64,000 nucleotides of DNA from JBLHZY01 sp047631555 (GCA_047631555.1 JBLHZY010000005.1:62001-126000), one strand, 5' to 3'. Counted from the first letter of the stretch, positions 34,805 to 43,157 are shown. The notes: generated from the letters alone by a model not told the origin. Numbers and translations are program-made.

Positions 34805-34836
34805 GGGCCGCGCCTGAAACATGGCGCGGCCCTTTT
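34805..34836 (+). terminator. Rho-independent terminator after GST gene
   Basis: GGGCCGCGCC (34805-34814) and GGCGCGGCCC (34823-34832) form a perfect 10-bp stem followed by TTTT. Confidence 0.9.
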
Positions 34837-34843
34837 GCGTTTG

Positions 34844-34927
34844 GCCGCGCAATGCGCCGCCGCTTTCGTTAGCCGCGCAATGCGCCGCCGCTTTAGTTAG
34901 CCGCGCAGAGCGCCGCCGGTGGCCTTT
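34844..34927. repeat. 28-bp-period repetition of the pheT 3' end
   Basis: Three units begin at 34844, 34872 and 34900. Units 1 and 2 agree at 27 of 28 bases; unit 3 is the true end of pheT (minus strand) and agrees over 18 of its first 20 bases, then diverges. On the minus strand each unit carries the sequence of the last pheT codons and a stop-like GCGCGGCTAA (GCGGCCAA in the outermost). The period is not a multiple of three. Confidence 0.85.
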
Positions 34928-37293
34928 GTAACCTTCTCGACGATCTTGGCGCTGACCGCTTCGATATCGGCTTCTTTGAGGTTCTTCTCGGTGGGCTGAA
35001 GGCGCACCGAAATCGCGATGGATTTCTTGCCCTCGCCAAGCGATCCACCGATGAATTCATCAAACACATAGACGGTTTCAATAAGCGCTTTGTCTGCGCC
35101 AGAGGCCGCATTGACCAGCGCCAGCGCATCGACATCCGCCTCAACAACAAAGGCAAAGTCGCGCTCGACCGCTTGCAGATCATTGAGCGCGAGCGCGCCG
35201 CGCGAGGCGGAGGCATTGCGCGGGAAGGGCGGCTCTTCGAGCCAAACGGTAAAGCCAACAGCGGGGCCTTTGACGCCCATGTCGCGCAGCACTTTGGGAT
35301 GGATCTCGCCAAAGACGGCCATCGCCTTTTTCGGCCCCAAACAGATGCGGCCAGAGCGGCCCGGATGCCACCAATCGGCGGCTCCGCGTTGGATTTGAAC
35401 CTTGGCGGGCGCGCCGATCGCGGCCAGCACCGCTTCGGCATCGGCCTTGGCATCAAACAGATCGACGCCACGGCGCGCGCCGTGAGGATCGCGCGGGCCT
35501 GTGTGGCCCACAAGGATACCCGCAGCCAGAAGATGCTGTTCGCCCGGCTCGCCGCCTTTGAACGCAGCGCCCACCTCAAACAGCGCCATATCGGCAAAGC
35601 CGCGCGCTTGGTTGCGGGCCGCTGCTTGGAGCAGGCCGGGCAGCAGATCGGGGCGCATATGGCTCATCTCCGAGGAGATCGGGTTTTCGAGTTTGGTGGC
35701 GTCTGTGCCGCCGTCAAAGAGCTTGGCAGAGGCCTCGTCGATGAAGGAATAGGTCACGCATTCATTGTAGCCAAGGGCGGCAATCATACGCCGGGCTGCG
35801 CCTTCGCGCCGCTGCATCGGGGTTAGGATTGGCTCGGGGACGCCGGGGGTTAGGCGCGCCATCGGCTTGCCTTGCAGCTGGGTCAATGAGGCGATGCGCG
35901 CGACCTCTTCCACCAGATCAGCAGAGCCCAAAACATCCGGGCGCCAGCTTGGCACATGGGCCATATCGCCTTTGATTTCAAAGCCAAGCGCGGTAAGCGA
36001 GGCGCGCTGAGTCTCGGCCGGAATTTCCATCCCGACGAGGCTTTGAACGCGGTCTGTATCAAGCTTATAGGCGCGCGAAACGTCCGGGGTTGCTCCGGCT
36101 GTCACGGGTTCTGATGCTTCGCCGCCGCACAGCTCAATGATCATCGCGGTCGCATCATCAAGCGCTTGGGCGTTATAGGCCGGATCGATGCCGCGCTCGT
36201 TGCGATAGCGCGCATCCGAGTTGATTTTCAGCGCGCGGCCCGCTTTGGCAATCGCGATATAGTCCCAGAAAGCCGCCTCAAGGAAAACATCCGTTGTGGC
36301 CTCGGTGCAGCCGCTTGCAAGGCCGCCCATGATGCCGCCGATACTTTCGACGCCATTGTCATCCGAGATCACGGTTGCGCCTGCGGGCAGGGTATAGGTT
36401 TTGTCGTCGAGCGCGAGCAGCTCTTCGCCGCCCTTGGCCAGATGCACCCGCAGATCGCCCGCGACTTTGCCCGCATCAAAGACGTGCAGGGGGCGGTTCA
36501 TATCGTAGGTGAAGAAGTTGGTGATATCGACGAGGATCGAGATGGGGCGCAGCCCGATGGCCTTGAGGCGGGCTTGCAGCCATTCGGGGCTTGGGCCGTT
36601 TTTCACGCCTTTGATCAGGCGGCCCATGAAGACTTTGCAGCTCTCAGCGGCGCTTTCATCAATCACAACATTGATCGGGCTTTTGAAGCCGCCTTTGATC
36701 GCAGCTTCATTGCGCGCCTTGAGCGTTCCAAGACCGCGCGCGGCCAGATCGCGTGCAACGCCGCGCACGCCAAGCGCATCGGGGCGGTTTGGGGTAATCG
36801 CGATCTCGATCACCGGATCAACGCGGGCGGGATCATGGATCGCCAGATAATCGGCAAAGCTTTGGCCGATCTCGCCTGCGGGGAGTTCGATGATGCCGTT
36901 GTGCTCGTCCGACAGCTCGAGTTCTTTTTCCGAGGCCATCATCCCGAAGCTTTCCACGCCGCGAATTTTGCCCACGGAAATGGTGATATCGAGGCCGGGG
37001 ATATAGGTCCCGGGTTTGGCCAGAACGACCGTAATGCCGGCCCGCGCATTGGGCGCGCCGCAAACGATCTGGGTCTCGCCCTCGCCGCTTTGAACCGAGC
37101 AAACCCGCAGCTTATCAGCATCCGGGTGTTGCTCGGCAGAGATCACTTTGGCGATGGTGAAATCGCGCAGCTTCTCGGCCGGATTTTCGACGCCTTCAAC
37201 CTCAAGCCCAAGGTCGGTGAGCGCGTAGAGGATTTCATCCAAAGTCGCCTCAGTTTCGAGGTGTTCTTTGAGCCATGAGAGAGTGAATTTCAT
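34897..37293 (-). CDS. pheT: Phenylalanyl-tRNA synthetase beta subunit
   Basis: 798-aa beta chain of the alpha2-beta2 PheRS. Seen: MKFTLSWLKEHLETEATLDE start, an EMAP/OB tRNA-binding domain (about 40-150; GAPNARAGITVVLAKPG), B3/B4 editing region, B5 domain with SLTALGFEIKGDMAHVPSWR, the core with MIAALGYNECVTYSFID, and the FDX-ACB anticodon-binding domain at the C-terminus (ISVRLQPTEKNLKEADIE). Last gene of the pheS-ASCH-secreted protein-pheT group; 15 bp after the preceding gene. Confidence 0.97.
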   Translation of the reverse strand: MKFTLSWLKEHLETEATLDEILYALTDLGLEVEGVENPAEKLRDFTIAKVISAEQHPDADKLRVCSVQSGEGETQIVCGAPNARAGITVVLAKPGTYIPGLDITISVGKIRGVESFGMMASEKELELSDEHNGIIELPAGEIGQSFADYLAIHDPARVDPVIEIAITPNRPDALGVRGVARDLAARGLGTLKARNEAAIKGGFKSPINVVIDESAAESCKVFMGRLIKGVKNGPSPEWLQARLKAIGLRPISILVDITNFFTYDMNRPLHVFDAGKVAGDLRVHLAKGGEELLALDDKTYTLPAGATVISDDNGVESIGGIMGGLASGCTEATTDVFLEAAFWDYIAIAKAGRALKINSDARYRNERGIDPAYNAQALDDATAMIIELCGGEASEPVTAGATPDVSRAYKLDTDRVQSLVGMEIPAETQRASLTALGFEIKGDMAHVPSWRPDVLGSADLVEEVARIASLTQLQGKPMARLTPGVPEPILTPMQRREGAARRMIAALGYNECVTYSFIDEASAKLFDGGTDATKLENPISSEMSHMRPDLLPGLLQAAARNQARGFADMALFEVGAAFKGGEPGEQHLLAAGILVGHTGPRDPHGARRGVDLFDAKADAEAVLAAIGAPAKVQIQRGAADWWHPGRSGRICLGPKKAMAVFGEIHPKVLRDMGVKGPAVGFTVWLEEPPFPRNASASRGALALNDLQAVERDFAFVVEADVDALALVNAASGADKALIETVYVFDEFIGGSLGEGKKSIAISVRLQPTEKNLKEADIEAVSAKIVEKVTKATGGALRG

Positions 37294-37308
37294 CCGAGAA
37301 CCTTTGCG

Positions 37309-37722
37309 CTATTTGCAGGACCGCAGCTGATCGGGGCTTACCCGGGGCTGGATCGAAGGGTTGGTTGTGACATAGGCCAGCGGCGCGCCATCGCGCACAA
37401 GCACGGGCGGGGTGCTGGCGTATTTATTGAAGGCGGAGGCGGCAGAAACGGGCGAGCCGTAGAGGCTGCTTTCGTTCCAGATTGAGGCGACGCCGGTTTT
37501 GGTGCCATGCGGGCCGTAGCGATTGAAGAGCGAGTCTTGGTTGAGGCCATCGCTGACTTCGCCAAGGAAGGTGCGATCCGAGGCGATGAGCCAAGCATCC
37601 GCAAGCTGATCACAGAGGGTTTGGGCCTGTGCGCCTGCGCCGCTTGCCGCCAAAAGCCCAGCCAGAAGCGCGCGCGAAAGGGCGCGGCTTGGGGCGGAGG
37701 TATGGGGCGCGGATCGGTTCAT
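37309..37722 (-). CDS. Small secreted protein between pheS and pheT, unknown
   Basis: 137-aa protein. Start at 37722 (MNRSAPHTSAPSR) gives a signal peptide with hydrophobic core ALLAGLLAASGAGAQA and cleavage near residue 33; the mature part starts QTLCDQLADAW and ends DQLRSCK, so its only two cysteines are near its ends and could form a disulfide. Contains GPHGTKTGVASIWNESSLYG and Pro/Ser-rich tail. No domain recognised. It lies in the phe operon, 19 bp after the ASCH gene. Confidence 0.7.
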   Translation of the reverse strand: MNRSAPHTSAPSRALSRALLAGLLAASGAGAQAQTLCDQLADAWLIASDRTFLGEVSDGLNQDSLFNRYGPHGTKTGVASIWNESSLYGSPVSAASAFNKYASTPPVLVRDGAPLAYVTTNPSIQPRVSPDQLRSCK

Positions 37723-37741
37723 CTTTTTTCCTGTGGCGGGG

Positions 37742-38167
37742 TTAGTAGCGGTCCGACAAATCTTCAAACAACTCAAAGTGCTCAAAGACGATGATCATCT
37801 CGGGGTCGAATATTCCGGCGGCCTCATAGGCGGCTTGTTGGCGGGCCTTCCATGCCTCAAGGCTTTCGTCCTCGCCCTCAGACAGGGCCATCTTAGCGGT
37901 GACATCACAAAAGCGGACCTGCTCAACCCGCTTGGTGCGGATGATCAGCTTTGGCTCGCCATCCCAATCAACAGCGATATCGCGCCGCCCGGCTTGGGGG
38001 AGGGCTTCCATATCGCCCTCGAACTCGACCAAAGGGGCAGAGGCTGCGCGCTTTTTGCCCGCGAGCACCAGCGCGATGCGATGATTGCAGGACTTTTTCG
38101 TTGGCCCAAACTGAAACGTCCCAGCACCGGGATGCGCTTCTTGGAGGTCTTCCATTTCATCGTTCAT
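37742..38167 (-). CDS. ASCH-domain protein
   Basis: 141-aa protein. Seen: FQFGPTKKSCNHRIALVLAG near the N-terminus (the ASCH G..K....R.ALVL pattern), DGEPKLIIRTKRVEQVRFCD in the middle, and a helix-rich C-terminus with EAWKARQQAAYEAAGIFDPE. ASCH domains are PUA-like beta barrels thought to bind RNA; some act as amidohydrolases on modified nucleosides. Placed between pheS and pheT (26 bp after pheS). Confidence 0.75.
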   Translation of the reverse strand: MNDEMEDLQEAHPGAGTFQFGPTKKSCNHRIALVLAGKKRAASAPLVEFEGDMEALPQAGRRDIAVDWDGEPKLIIRTKRVEQVRFCDVTAKMALSEGEDESLEAWKARQQAAYEAAGIFDPEMIIVFEHFELFEDLSDRY

Positions 38168-38193
38168 TTTGGCGCCCTATGGTTTAGGTCAAA

Positions 38194-39264
38194 TTAACGG
38201 CTGAGGCCGCCGCGGATGGTCGGCACATCGAGCGGCGAGAAGCCGTAATGGCGCAGCCAGCGCAGATCGCTATCAAAGAAGGCGCGCAGATCAGGGATGC
38301 CGTATTTCAGCATCGCGAGGCGATCAATGCCGATGCCAAAGGCAAAGCCCTGCCATTCATCGGGATCAACGCCCGCCGCACGCAGCACATTGGGATGCAC
38401 CATGCCCGAGCCAAGCACCTCGAGCCAATCATCGCCCTCGCCGACCTTCACAGTGCCGCCTTCCCAAGAGCATTGGATATCCACTTCGGCGGATGGCTCT
38501 GTGAACGGAAAGTGCGAGGCGCGAAAACGGGTTTTGACGGCGCGGCCAAAGAAGGCGGTGAAGAATTCCTCAAGCACCCATTTGAGATTGGCCATCGACA
38601 GATCGCGCCCGATGGCGAGGCCCTCGATCTGGTGAAACATTGGTGTGTGGGTTTGATCGTAATCGCAGCGATAGACCCGGCCCGGCGCGATCACGCGGAT
38701 CGGGGCGCCCTGCTCTTGCATGGCGCGGATTTGCACGGGGCTTGTATGGGTGCGCAGCACATGCGGCGCGCGCTCATCGCCCTCGGCGCGGTGCATATAG
38801 AAGGTGTCATGCTCTTGGCGGGCGGGATGCTCTGGCGGGATGTTCAGCGCATCAAAGTTGAACCAATCGCTCTCGATCTGCGGGCCTTCGGCCACGGCAA
38901 AGCCCATATCAGCAAAGATCGCCGAGACTTCTTCGGTCACTTGGCTGACGGGGTGGATCGAGCCCGTGCGCGCCGGGCGCGAGGGCAGCGTGACGTCAAG
39001 CCATTCGCCGCGCAGGCGTTCATCAAGGGCGGCGTTTTCAAGGCCCGCTTTCTTGGCGGCGATCGCGGAATTGATCTCATCCTTGAGGGCATTGAGCTTG
39101 GGGCCGGCGATCTGGCGCTCATCTGGGCTCATCTTGCCAAGCTCGCGCATTTTTAGCGCGACCTCGCCTTTTTTGCCCACGGCTTGGAGGCGAATATCCT
39201 CAAGCGCGGCCTCATCAGTAGCGCCCGCAATGGCGCCAAGGTATTTATCGCGTAGATCGTTCAT
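38194..39264 (-). CDS. pheS: Phenylalanyl-tRNA synthetase alpha subunit
   Basis: 356-aa catalytic alpha chain. Seen: N-terminal coiled-coil (MNDLRDKYLGAIAGATDEAA), class II motif 2 region HTSPVQIRAMQEQGAPIRVI with GRVYRCDYDQTHTPMFHQIE, FRASHFPFTEPSAEVDIQCS, and motif 3 GFAFGIGIDRLAMLKYGIPD. Normal length. The gene heads the phe group on the minus strand. Confidence 0.97.
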   Translation of the reverse strand: MNDLRDKYLGAIAGATDEAALEDIRLQAVGKKGEVALKMRELGKMSPDERQIAGPKLNALKDEINSAIAAKKAGLENAALDERLRGEWLDVTLPSRPARTGSIHPVSQVTEEVSAIFADMGFAVAEGPQIESDWFNFDALNIPPEHPARQEHDTFYMHRAEGDERAPHVLRTHTSPVQIRAMQEQGAPIRVIAPGRVYRCDYDQTHTPMFHQIEGLAIGRDLSMANLKWVLEEFFTAFFGRAVKTRFRASHFPFTEPSAEVDIQCSWEGGTVKVGEGDDWLEVLGSGMVHPNVLRAAGVDPDEWQGFAFGIGIDRLAMLKYGIPDLRAFFDSDLRWLRHYGFSPLDVPTIRGGLSR

Positions 39265-39320
39265 AGCGACCCCTCATAATGCATCCCCGTTCTGCTATCA
39301 CACGAGGGCTTAAACGCAAG

Positions 39321-39352
39321 AAGCCGCAGACCCTTTGCAAGGTCCGCGGCTT
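39321..39352 (-). terminator. Terminator after rplT
   Basis: AAGCCGC-A-GACC (39321-39332) pairs with GGTC-C-GCGGCTT (39341-39352), one mismatch, 8-nt loop. Lies 23 bp past the rplT stop and upstream of pheS on the same strand, so it could separate or attenuate rplT-pheS read-through. The T tail is short. Confidence 0.7.
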
Positions 39353-39374
39353 CCAATTTGTACCCCAAATGGGC

Positions 39375-39737
39375 TTAAGCGAGCGCGGCCTGAGCCTTTT
39401 GAACGATCGCTGTAAACGCTTCTGGTTCATTCACGGCAAGATCAGCAAGAACCTTGCGATCCACTTCAACGCCAGCAAGCGCGAGGCCATTGATGAAGCG
39501 CGAGTATGTGAGCGCTTCGTCGTGGCTGCGAACGGCCGCGTTGATCCGTTGGATCCACAGCGCGCGGAAATTGCGCTTGCGGGCCTTACGGTCGCGTGTT
39601 GCGTATTGGTTGGCCTTATCGACAGCTTGGGTCGCTGTGCGGAAAGTCCGGCTGCGGGCGCCATAGTAACCTTTGGCGGCCTTCAAAACTTTTTTGTGAC
39701 GGGCGTGGGTAACGGTCCCACCTTTGACGCGTGACAT
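39375..39737 (-). CDS. rplT: 50S ribosomal protein L20
   Basis: 120-aa early-assembly 23S rRNA-binding protein and, in other bacteria, repressor of its own operon. Seen: MSRVKGGTVTHARHKKVLKA, GYYGARSRTFRTATQAVDKA, NRFALWIQRINAAVR-like region (NFRALWIQRINAAVRSHDEA), and the C-terminal LAVNEPEAFTAIVQKAQAAL. Follows rpmI by 12 bp. Confidence 0.98.
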   Translation of the reverse strand: MSRVKGGTVTHARHKKVLKAAKGYYGARSRTFRTATQAVDKANQYATRDRKARKRNFRALWIQRINAAVRSHDEALTYSRFINGLALAGVEVDRKVLADLAVNEPEAFTAIVQKAQAALA

Positions 39738-39749
39738 GTGCTGTTCTCC

Positions 39750-39950
39750 TTAGCGAGCGTATGGCATGTAGGACTTGACGATTTTCGCATCCTGTGGGGA
39801 TAGCGCTGTCGTGCCTCGTGCATTGCGGATGAACTTCTTGTGGCGCTTGATCATGCCGTGGCGTTTGCCGGCCTGACCTGCCAGCACTTTGCCGGTCGCT
39901 GTCACTTTGAAGCGCTTTTTGGCGCTCGATTTGGTCTTCATCTTGGGCAT
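39750..39950 (-). CDS. rpmI: 50S ribosomal protein L35
   Basis: 66-aa basic protein. Seen: MPKMKTKSSAKKRFKVTATG, KVLAGQAGKRHGMIKRHKKF and RNARGTTALSPQDAKIVKSY. Ribosome site GGAGACGGAA. infC, its usual upstream partner, is not adjacent; instead a small membrane protein gene and a strong hairpin precede it. Confidence 0.97.
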   Translation of the reverse strand: MPKMKTKSSAKKRFKVTATGKVLAGQAGKRHGMIKRHKKFIRNARGTTALSPQDAKIVKSYMPYAR

Positions 39951-40108
39951 TTCCGTCTCCTTCGTTCGAGAGGTTTATTGCGCGACTCGGCATGCCTCGT
40001 GAGCCGGTCCCGCACCTAGAAAGCGCGCGTATACGCAGGCTTTTGGGGCTTAGCAAGGAAAAATCGCGCGTGGCGGCGCGTTTGGCCTTGGTTTGTTGGG
40101 GATTGGGG

Positions 40109-40146
40109 ATGCGATCAGGGTTTTGCGGCGAAAACCCTGATCGCAT
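40109..40146. other. 16-bp perfect inverted repeat upstream of rpmI
   Basis: ATGCGATCAGGGTTTT (40109-40124) and AAAACCCTGATCGCAT (40131-40146) pair perfectly over a 6-nt loop GCGGCG. It lies between the 74-aa membrane protein gene (stop 40204) and rpmI (start 39950), both minus strand. No T tract follows on either strand, so it is not a textbook terminator. It may be a leader structure for rpmI-rplT or an mRNA 3' stabiliser. Confidence 0.75.
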
Positions 40147-40149
40147 ACT

Positions 40150-40232
40150 GGGCGTATGGCGTGCCCCGCATTTTATTAGCGCAGGGCGTGCCCCACATTT
40201 TTCTCAGCGCAGGGCATGCCCCACGACGCGCA
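40150..40232. repeat. ~28-bp-period repetition of a gene 3' end
   Basis: The core GGCRTGCCCC begins at 40158, 40185 and 40213 (spacing 27 and 28), each with a GCGCA-like flank. The copy at 40206-40232 is the coding end of the 74-aa protein gene (minus strand). Read on the minus strand the units are GTGGGGCATGCCCTGCGCTG, GTGGGGCACGCCCTGCGCTA and GCGGGGCACGCCATACGCC: the end of the gene with its stop, then decayed copies. Confidence 0.8.
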
Positions 40233-40428
40233 CAAAGACATCAGGTACTTCATTAAGCGTATAACCGCCCGGCTGTTGCGAAACCGCCAAAACGATCAAG
40301 CCCCCGCCGATCATAACCATGATCGCTGCCGCACGCGGCGAACGCCCCTCAGAGAAGGCCCCGATGATCGCTGGGATGGCAAGCAAACCAATGCCAATCC
40401 CGATAATCAGTAACACGTCATTCGTCAT
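40204..40428 (-). CDS. Small two-helix membrane protein, unknown
   Basis: 74-aa protein: MTNDVLLIIGIGIGLLAIPA forms the first TM helix, GRSPRAAAIMVMIGGGLIVL crosses a basic loop into the second, and the tail (NEVPDVFVRVVGHALR) is short and amphipathic. Probable inner-membrane protein. 34 bp downstream of pyk on the same strand, likely co-transcribed. Its 3' end is repeated downstream. No family recognised. Confidence 0.75.
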   Translation of the reverse strand: MTNDVLLIIGIGIGLLAIPAIIGAFSEGRSPRAAAIMVMIGGGLIVLAVSQQPGGYTLNEVPDVFVRVVGHALR

Positions 40429-40462
40429 ATTTTCGCACCCCTTAACATTACCCTTTGGGCAA

Positions 40463-41908
40463 CTATTCAGGATCGGAGTTGAAAATCAACCTCTCCTCGC
40501 ATGGTGCGACCCGCAAAATGTTGGTCGAACCCGGCTGATTAAACGGAATACCCGCCGTAACAACGATCTGATCTTTCTCGGTCGCAAAACCAGCAGTGCG
40601 CGCAGCCCTTGCTGCATTGACCACAGCCATTTTGAAGCGATCCACCTCAGAAGTGACAACGCAATGCATCCCCCAGCTAAGGCTGAGACGGCGGGCCGTT
40701 CCTTTACGCGAAGTCATCGCGATGATCGGAACATGCGGGCGTTCGCGCGCCGTCAGAAGCGCAGTTGTGCCGCTTTCGGAGAAACAAACAATGGCTTTGA
40801 TATCGGTGGTTTCAGCAATCTCGCGGGCCGCCGATACGATGGCATCAGCCACGGTTTCTTTGCGGCCAGTGCGGCTTGCATCAATCACTTCGCGATAAGT
40901 CGGATCGCCCTCGACCTCGATTGCGACGTTGTTCATCGTCGTCACGGCTTCAATGGGATATTGCCCGGCCGCGCTTTCAGCCGAGAGCATAATCGCATCC
41001 GCGCCTTCATAGATGGCGGTCGCCACATCAGAGACTTCGGCGCGCGTTGGCATTGGGCTTTCGATCATGCTTTCGAGCATTTGGGTTGCCACGATAACGG
41101 GCTTTGCCGCCGCACGGCATTTGCGCACGAGGCGCTTTTGGATGGGCGGTACGTTTTGAACCGGAAGCTCAACGCCAAGATCGCCGCGCGCGACCATGAT
41201 GCCATCGGAAACCGCGAGGATTTCTTCAAAGTTCGTCACGGCCGAGGGTTTTTCGATCTTGGACAGGATCGCAGCGCGGCCAGAGGCCAATTCGCGCGCT
41301 TCCAAAACATCCTCTGGGCGCTGCACAAAGGAGAGTGCCAGCCAATCAACCCCAAGCTGGCAAACGAATTCCAGATCGCGGCGATCCTTGGCCGACAGCG
41401 CCGCCAAAGGCAGCAACACATCGGGCACGTTCACGCCCTTGCGGTTGGATATTGCGCCGCCAAAAACCACGGTGCAATTGGCAAAATCTTTGCCGCAATC
41501 ATCAACCTTGAGGCGGATTTTGCCATCGTTGACCAGCAGGCTTGCGCCCGGCTCAAGCGCTGCAAAAATTTCGGGGTGAGGCAGGTGAACACGGGTCGCA
41601 TCGCCATCAGCCGGATCCAGATCGAGGCGGAATTTCGCGCCTTCGACCAAGTTTTCCTCTTTTTTGGCAAAGGTTCCGACCCGCAGCTTTGGCCCCTGAA
41701 GATCGGCCAGAATGGCAATCGGGCGGCCAAGGTCAGTTTCGACTTTGCGAATGATCGCATGGAGTTCACGAATTTGCTCGTGTTCGCCATGGCTCATATT
41801 CAGCCGAAACACATCCGCGCCGGCTTCGCTCAGCTCCCGGATGGTTTTATAGGTGTTGGATGCTGGCCCCAATGTCGCAACAATCTTTACGTGCCGCAGG
41901 CGTCTCAT
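40463..41908 (-). CDS. pyk: Pyruvate kinase
   Basis: 481-aa glycolytic enzyme, PEP + ADP to pyruvate + ATP. Start at 41908 (MRRLRHVKIVATLGPASNTY); the longer frame adds nine residues. Seen: DVFRLNMSHGEHEQI, LADLQGPKLRVG, the signature ILSKIEKPSAVTNFEEILAV with the catalytic Lys, DGIMVARGDLGVELP, KPVIVATQMLESMI, and AIMLSAESAAGQYPIEAV. Divergent from the N-formylglutamate amidohydrolase-like gene. Confidence 0.97.
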   Translation of the reverse strand: MRRLRHVKIVATLGPASNTYKTIRELSEAGADVFRLNMSHGEHEQIRELHAIIRKVETDLGRPIAILADLQGPKLRVGTFAKKEENLVEGAKFRLDLDPADGDATRVHLPHPEIFAALEPGASLLVNDGKIRLKVDDCGKDFANCTVVFGGAISNRKGVNVPDVLLPLAALSAKDRRDLEFVCQLGVDWLALSFVQRPEDVLEARELASGRAAILSKIEKPSAVTNFEEILAVSDGIMVARGDLGVELPVQNVPPIQKRLVRKCRAAAKPVIVATQMLESMIESPMPTRAEVSDVATAIYEGADAIMLSAESAAGQYPIEAVTTMNNVAIEVEGDPTYREVIDASRTGRKETVADAIVSAAREIAETTDIKAIVCFSESGTTALLTARERPHVPIIAMTSRKGTARRLSLSWGMHCVVTSEVDRFKMAVVNAARAARTAGFATEKDQIVVTAGIPFNQPGSTNILRVAPCEERLIFNSDPE

Positions 41909-42043
41909 ATGCCATGCTCCTTCATAGTGCTTCAAAATTTATCGGTGGGCCGTCCTCGTTATGGCCGAAATACCGCCCGCTGACAACTGGCGCTTTGCGC
42001 GCGCGCGCTCTATCACTGTCTGGCGCAATTGAGTGACTGTATT

Positions 42044-42823
42044 ATGAACACAGATGCCCCTTTTACGATCATTGGAGAGACCCGGCCAAGCGCTTGGTTG
42101 ATCACCTGCGATCATGCAACCAACCGTGTGCCGCCCTGCATTGGCGGGGGCTCGCTTGGCCTGACGGATGCGGATATGGCGCGCCACATCGCCTTTGATC
42201 CCGGAACGGCAGGCTTAACACGGGCATTGGCCGAGGCACTGGATGCGCCTGCGATCCTTTCGGATTTCTCGCGCCTTGTGATTGATCCCAACCGCGGTGA
42301 AGAAGACCCGACCCTTCTGATGCGCCTTTATGATGGCACGATTATTCCGGCCAACCGCCATGCAGATGCCGCCGAGAAAGAGCGCCGCTTGGAAGCGTTT
42401 TACCGCCCCTATCATCGCGCGCTTGAGGCCCTCGCCGCCCAGCGCACGGATCGTGCGATTTGCGCGCTGCATTCCTTTACCCCCCAGCTCAAAGGCCGCC
42501 CCAAACGCCCTTGGCAAGTCGGGATACTTTCGGCCTATGACAAGCGCCTGACCGATCCGTTTCTTCACGCCCTGCGCGAGGACCGAGCCCTTGCCGCCGA
42601 GGTTGAGGCGGAAACTGGCGAGCCGTGGTGCGTTGGCGATAACGAGCCCTATATCGGCCATTTGCCCGGCGACTCGATTGATCATCACGCGCTTCAGCAT
42701 GGGCGGGCGAACATCCTGATCGAGCTGCGCCAAGATTTGATTGCAAACGCCGCCGACCAAGCCAAATGGGCCGCCCGCCTTGCCCCACATATGGAGGCCG
42801 TTTTGGCCTCTGCAGATTTGTAA
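42044..42823 (+). CDS. N-formylglutamate amidohydrolase-family protein
   Basis: 259-aa FGase-fold metallohydrolase. ATG at 42044 (MNTDAPFTIIGETRP) is preferred over a TTG 15 bases upstream. Seen: WLITCDHATNRVP (metal-binding region), HIAFDPGTAGLTRALAEALD, RLVIDPNRGEEDPTL, AICALHSFTPQLKGRPKRPW and RANILIELRQDLI. Histidine-degradation genes are not adjacent, so the substrate may be another N-formyl or N-acyl amino acid. 19 bp before the DUF1244 gene. Confidence 0.85.
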   Translation: MNTDAPFTIIGETRPSAWLITCDHATNRVPPCIGGGSLGLTDADMARHIAFDPGTAGLTRALAEALDAPAILSDFSRLVIDPNRGEEDPTLLMRLYDGTIIPANRHADAAEKERRLEAFYRPYHRALEALAAQRTDRAICALHSFTPQLKGRPKRPWQVGILSAYDKRLTDPFLHALREDRALAAEVEAETGEPWCVGDNEPYIGHLPGDSIDHHALQHGRANILIELRQDLIANAADQAKWAARLAPHMEAVLASADL

Positions 42824-42842
42824 CCCTTGAATGGAGCTCAAA

Positions 42843-43157
42843 ATGGATGACCAAACCCGCCTAGAGATCGAAGCTGCCGCCTTTCGCACCCTGCGCGATC
42901 ATTTGATGAACAAGCGCCCGGATGTTCAGAATATTGATCTGATGAACATGGCCGGGTTTTGCCGCAACTGCCTCAGCCGCTGGTATCAAGAGGCCGCAAA
43001 TGCGCGCGGCATTGAGATGAATAAAGCCGAGGCGCGCGAGATTTATTATGGCATGCCCTATGAGCAATGGCGCGCCGCCCAGCCCGAAGCCGACGCTGCC
43101 AAACAGGCCGATTTCGAGGTCGCTTTTGCGCAGAACGTCACGGATTCCTCAAACTGA
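42843..43157 (+). CDS. DUF1244 protein
   Basis: 104-aa conserved proteobacterial protein of unknown role. Start at 42843 (MDDQTRLEIEAAAFRTLRDH) as in homologues; an ATG at 42831 is also in frame. Seen: the conserved DLMNMAGFCRNCLSRWYQEA with two cysteines (CRNC) and YYGMPYEQWRAA. All helical. Likely co-transcribed with the preceding amidohydrolase gene. Confidence 0.88.
   Translation: MDDQTRLEIEAAAFRTLRDHLMNKRPDVQNIDLMNMAGFCRNCLSRWYQEAANARGIEMNKAEAREIYYGMPYEQWRAAQPEADAAKQADFEVAFAQNVTDSSN

Noticed and set aside
36166..37278. 370-codon open frame opposite pheT.
   Set aside because: Antisense shadow of a full pheT; no recognisable family and no start signal.
40319..41983. Very long open frame on the plus strand opposite pyk (over 550 codons).
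   Set aside because: It mirrors pyk codon for codon, has no domain-like composition and no ribosome site; pyk has complete motifs on the other strand.
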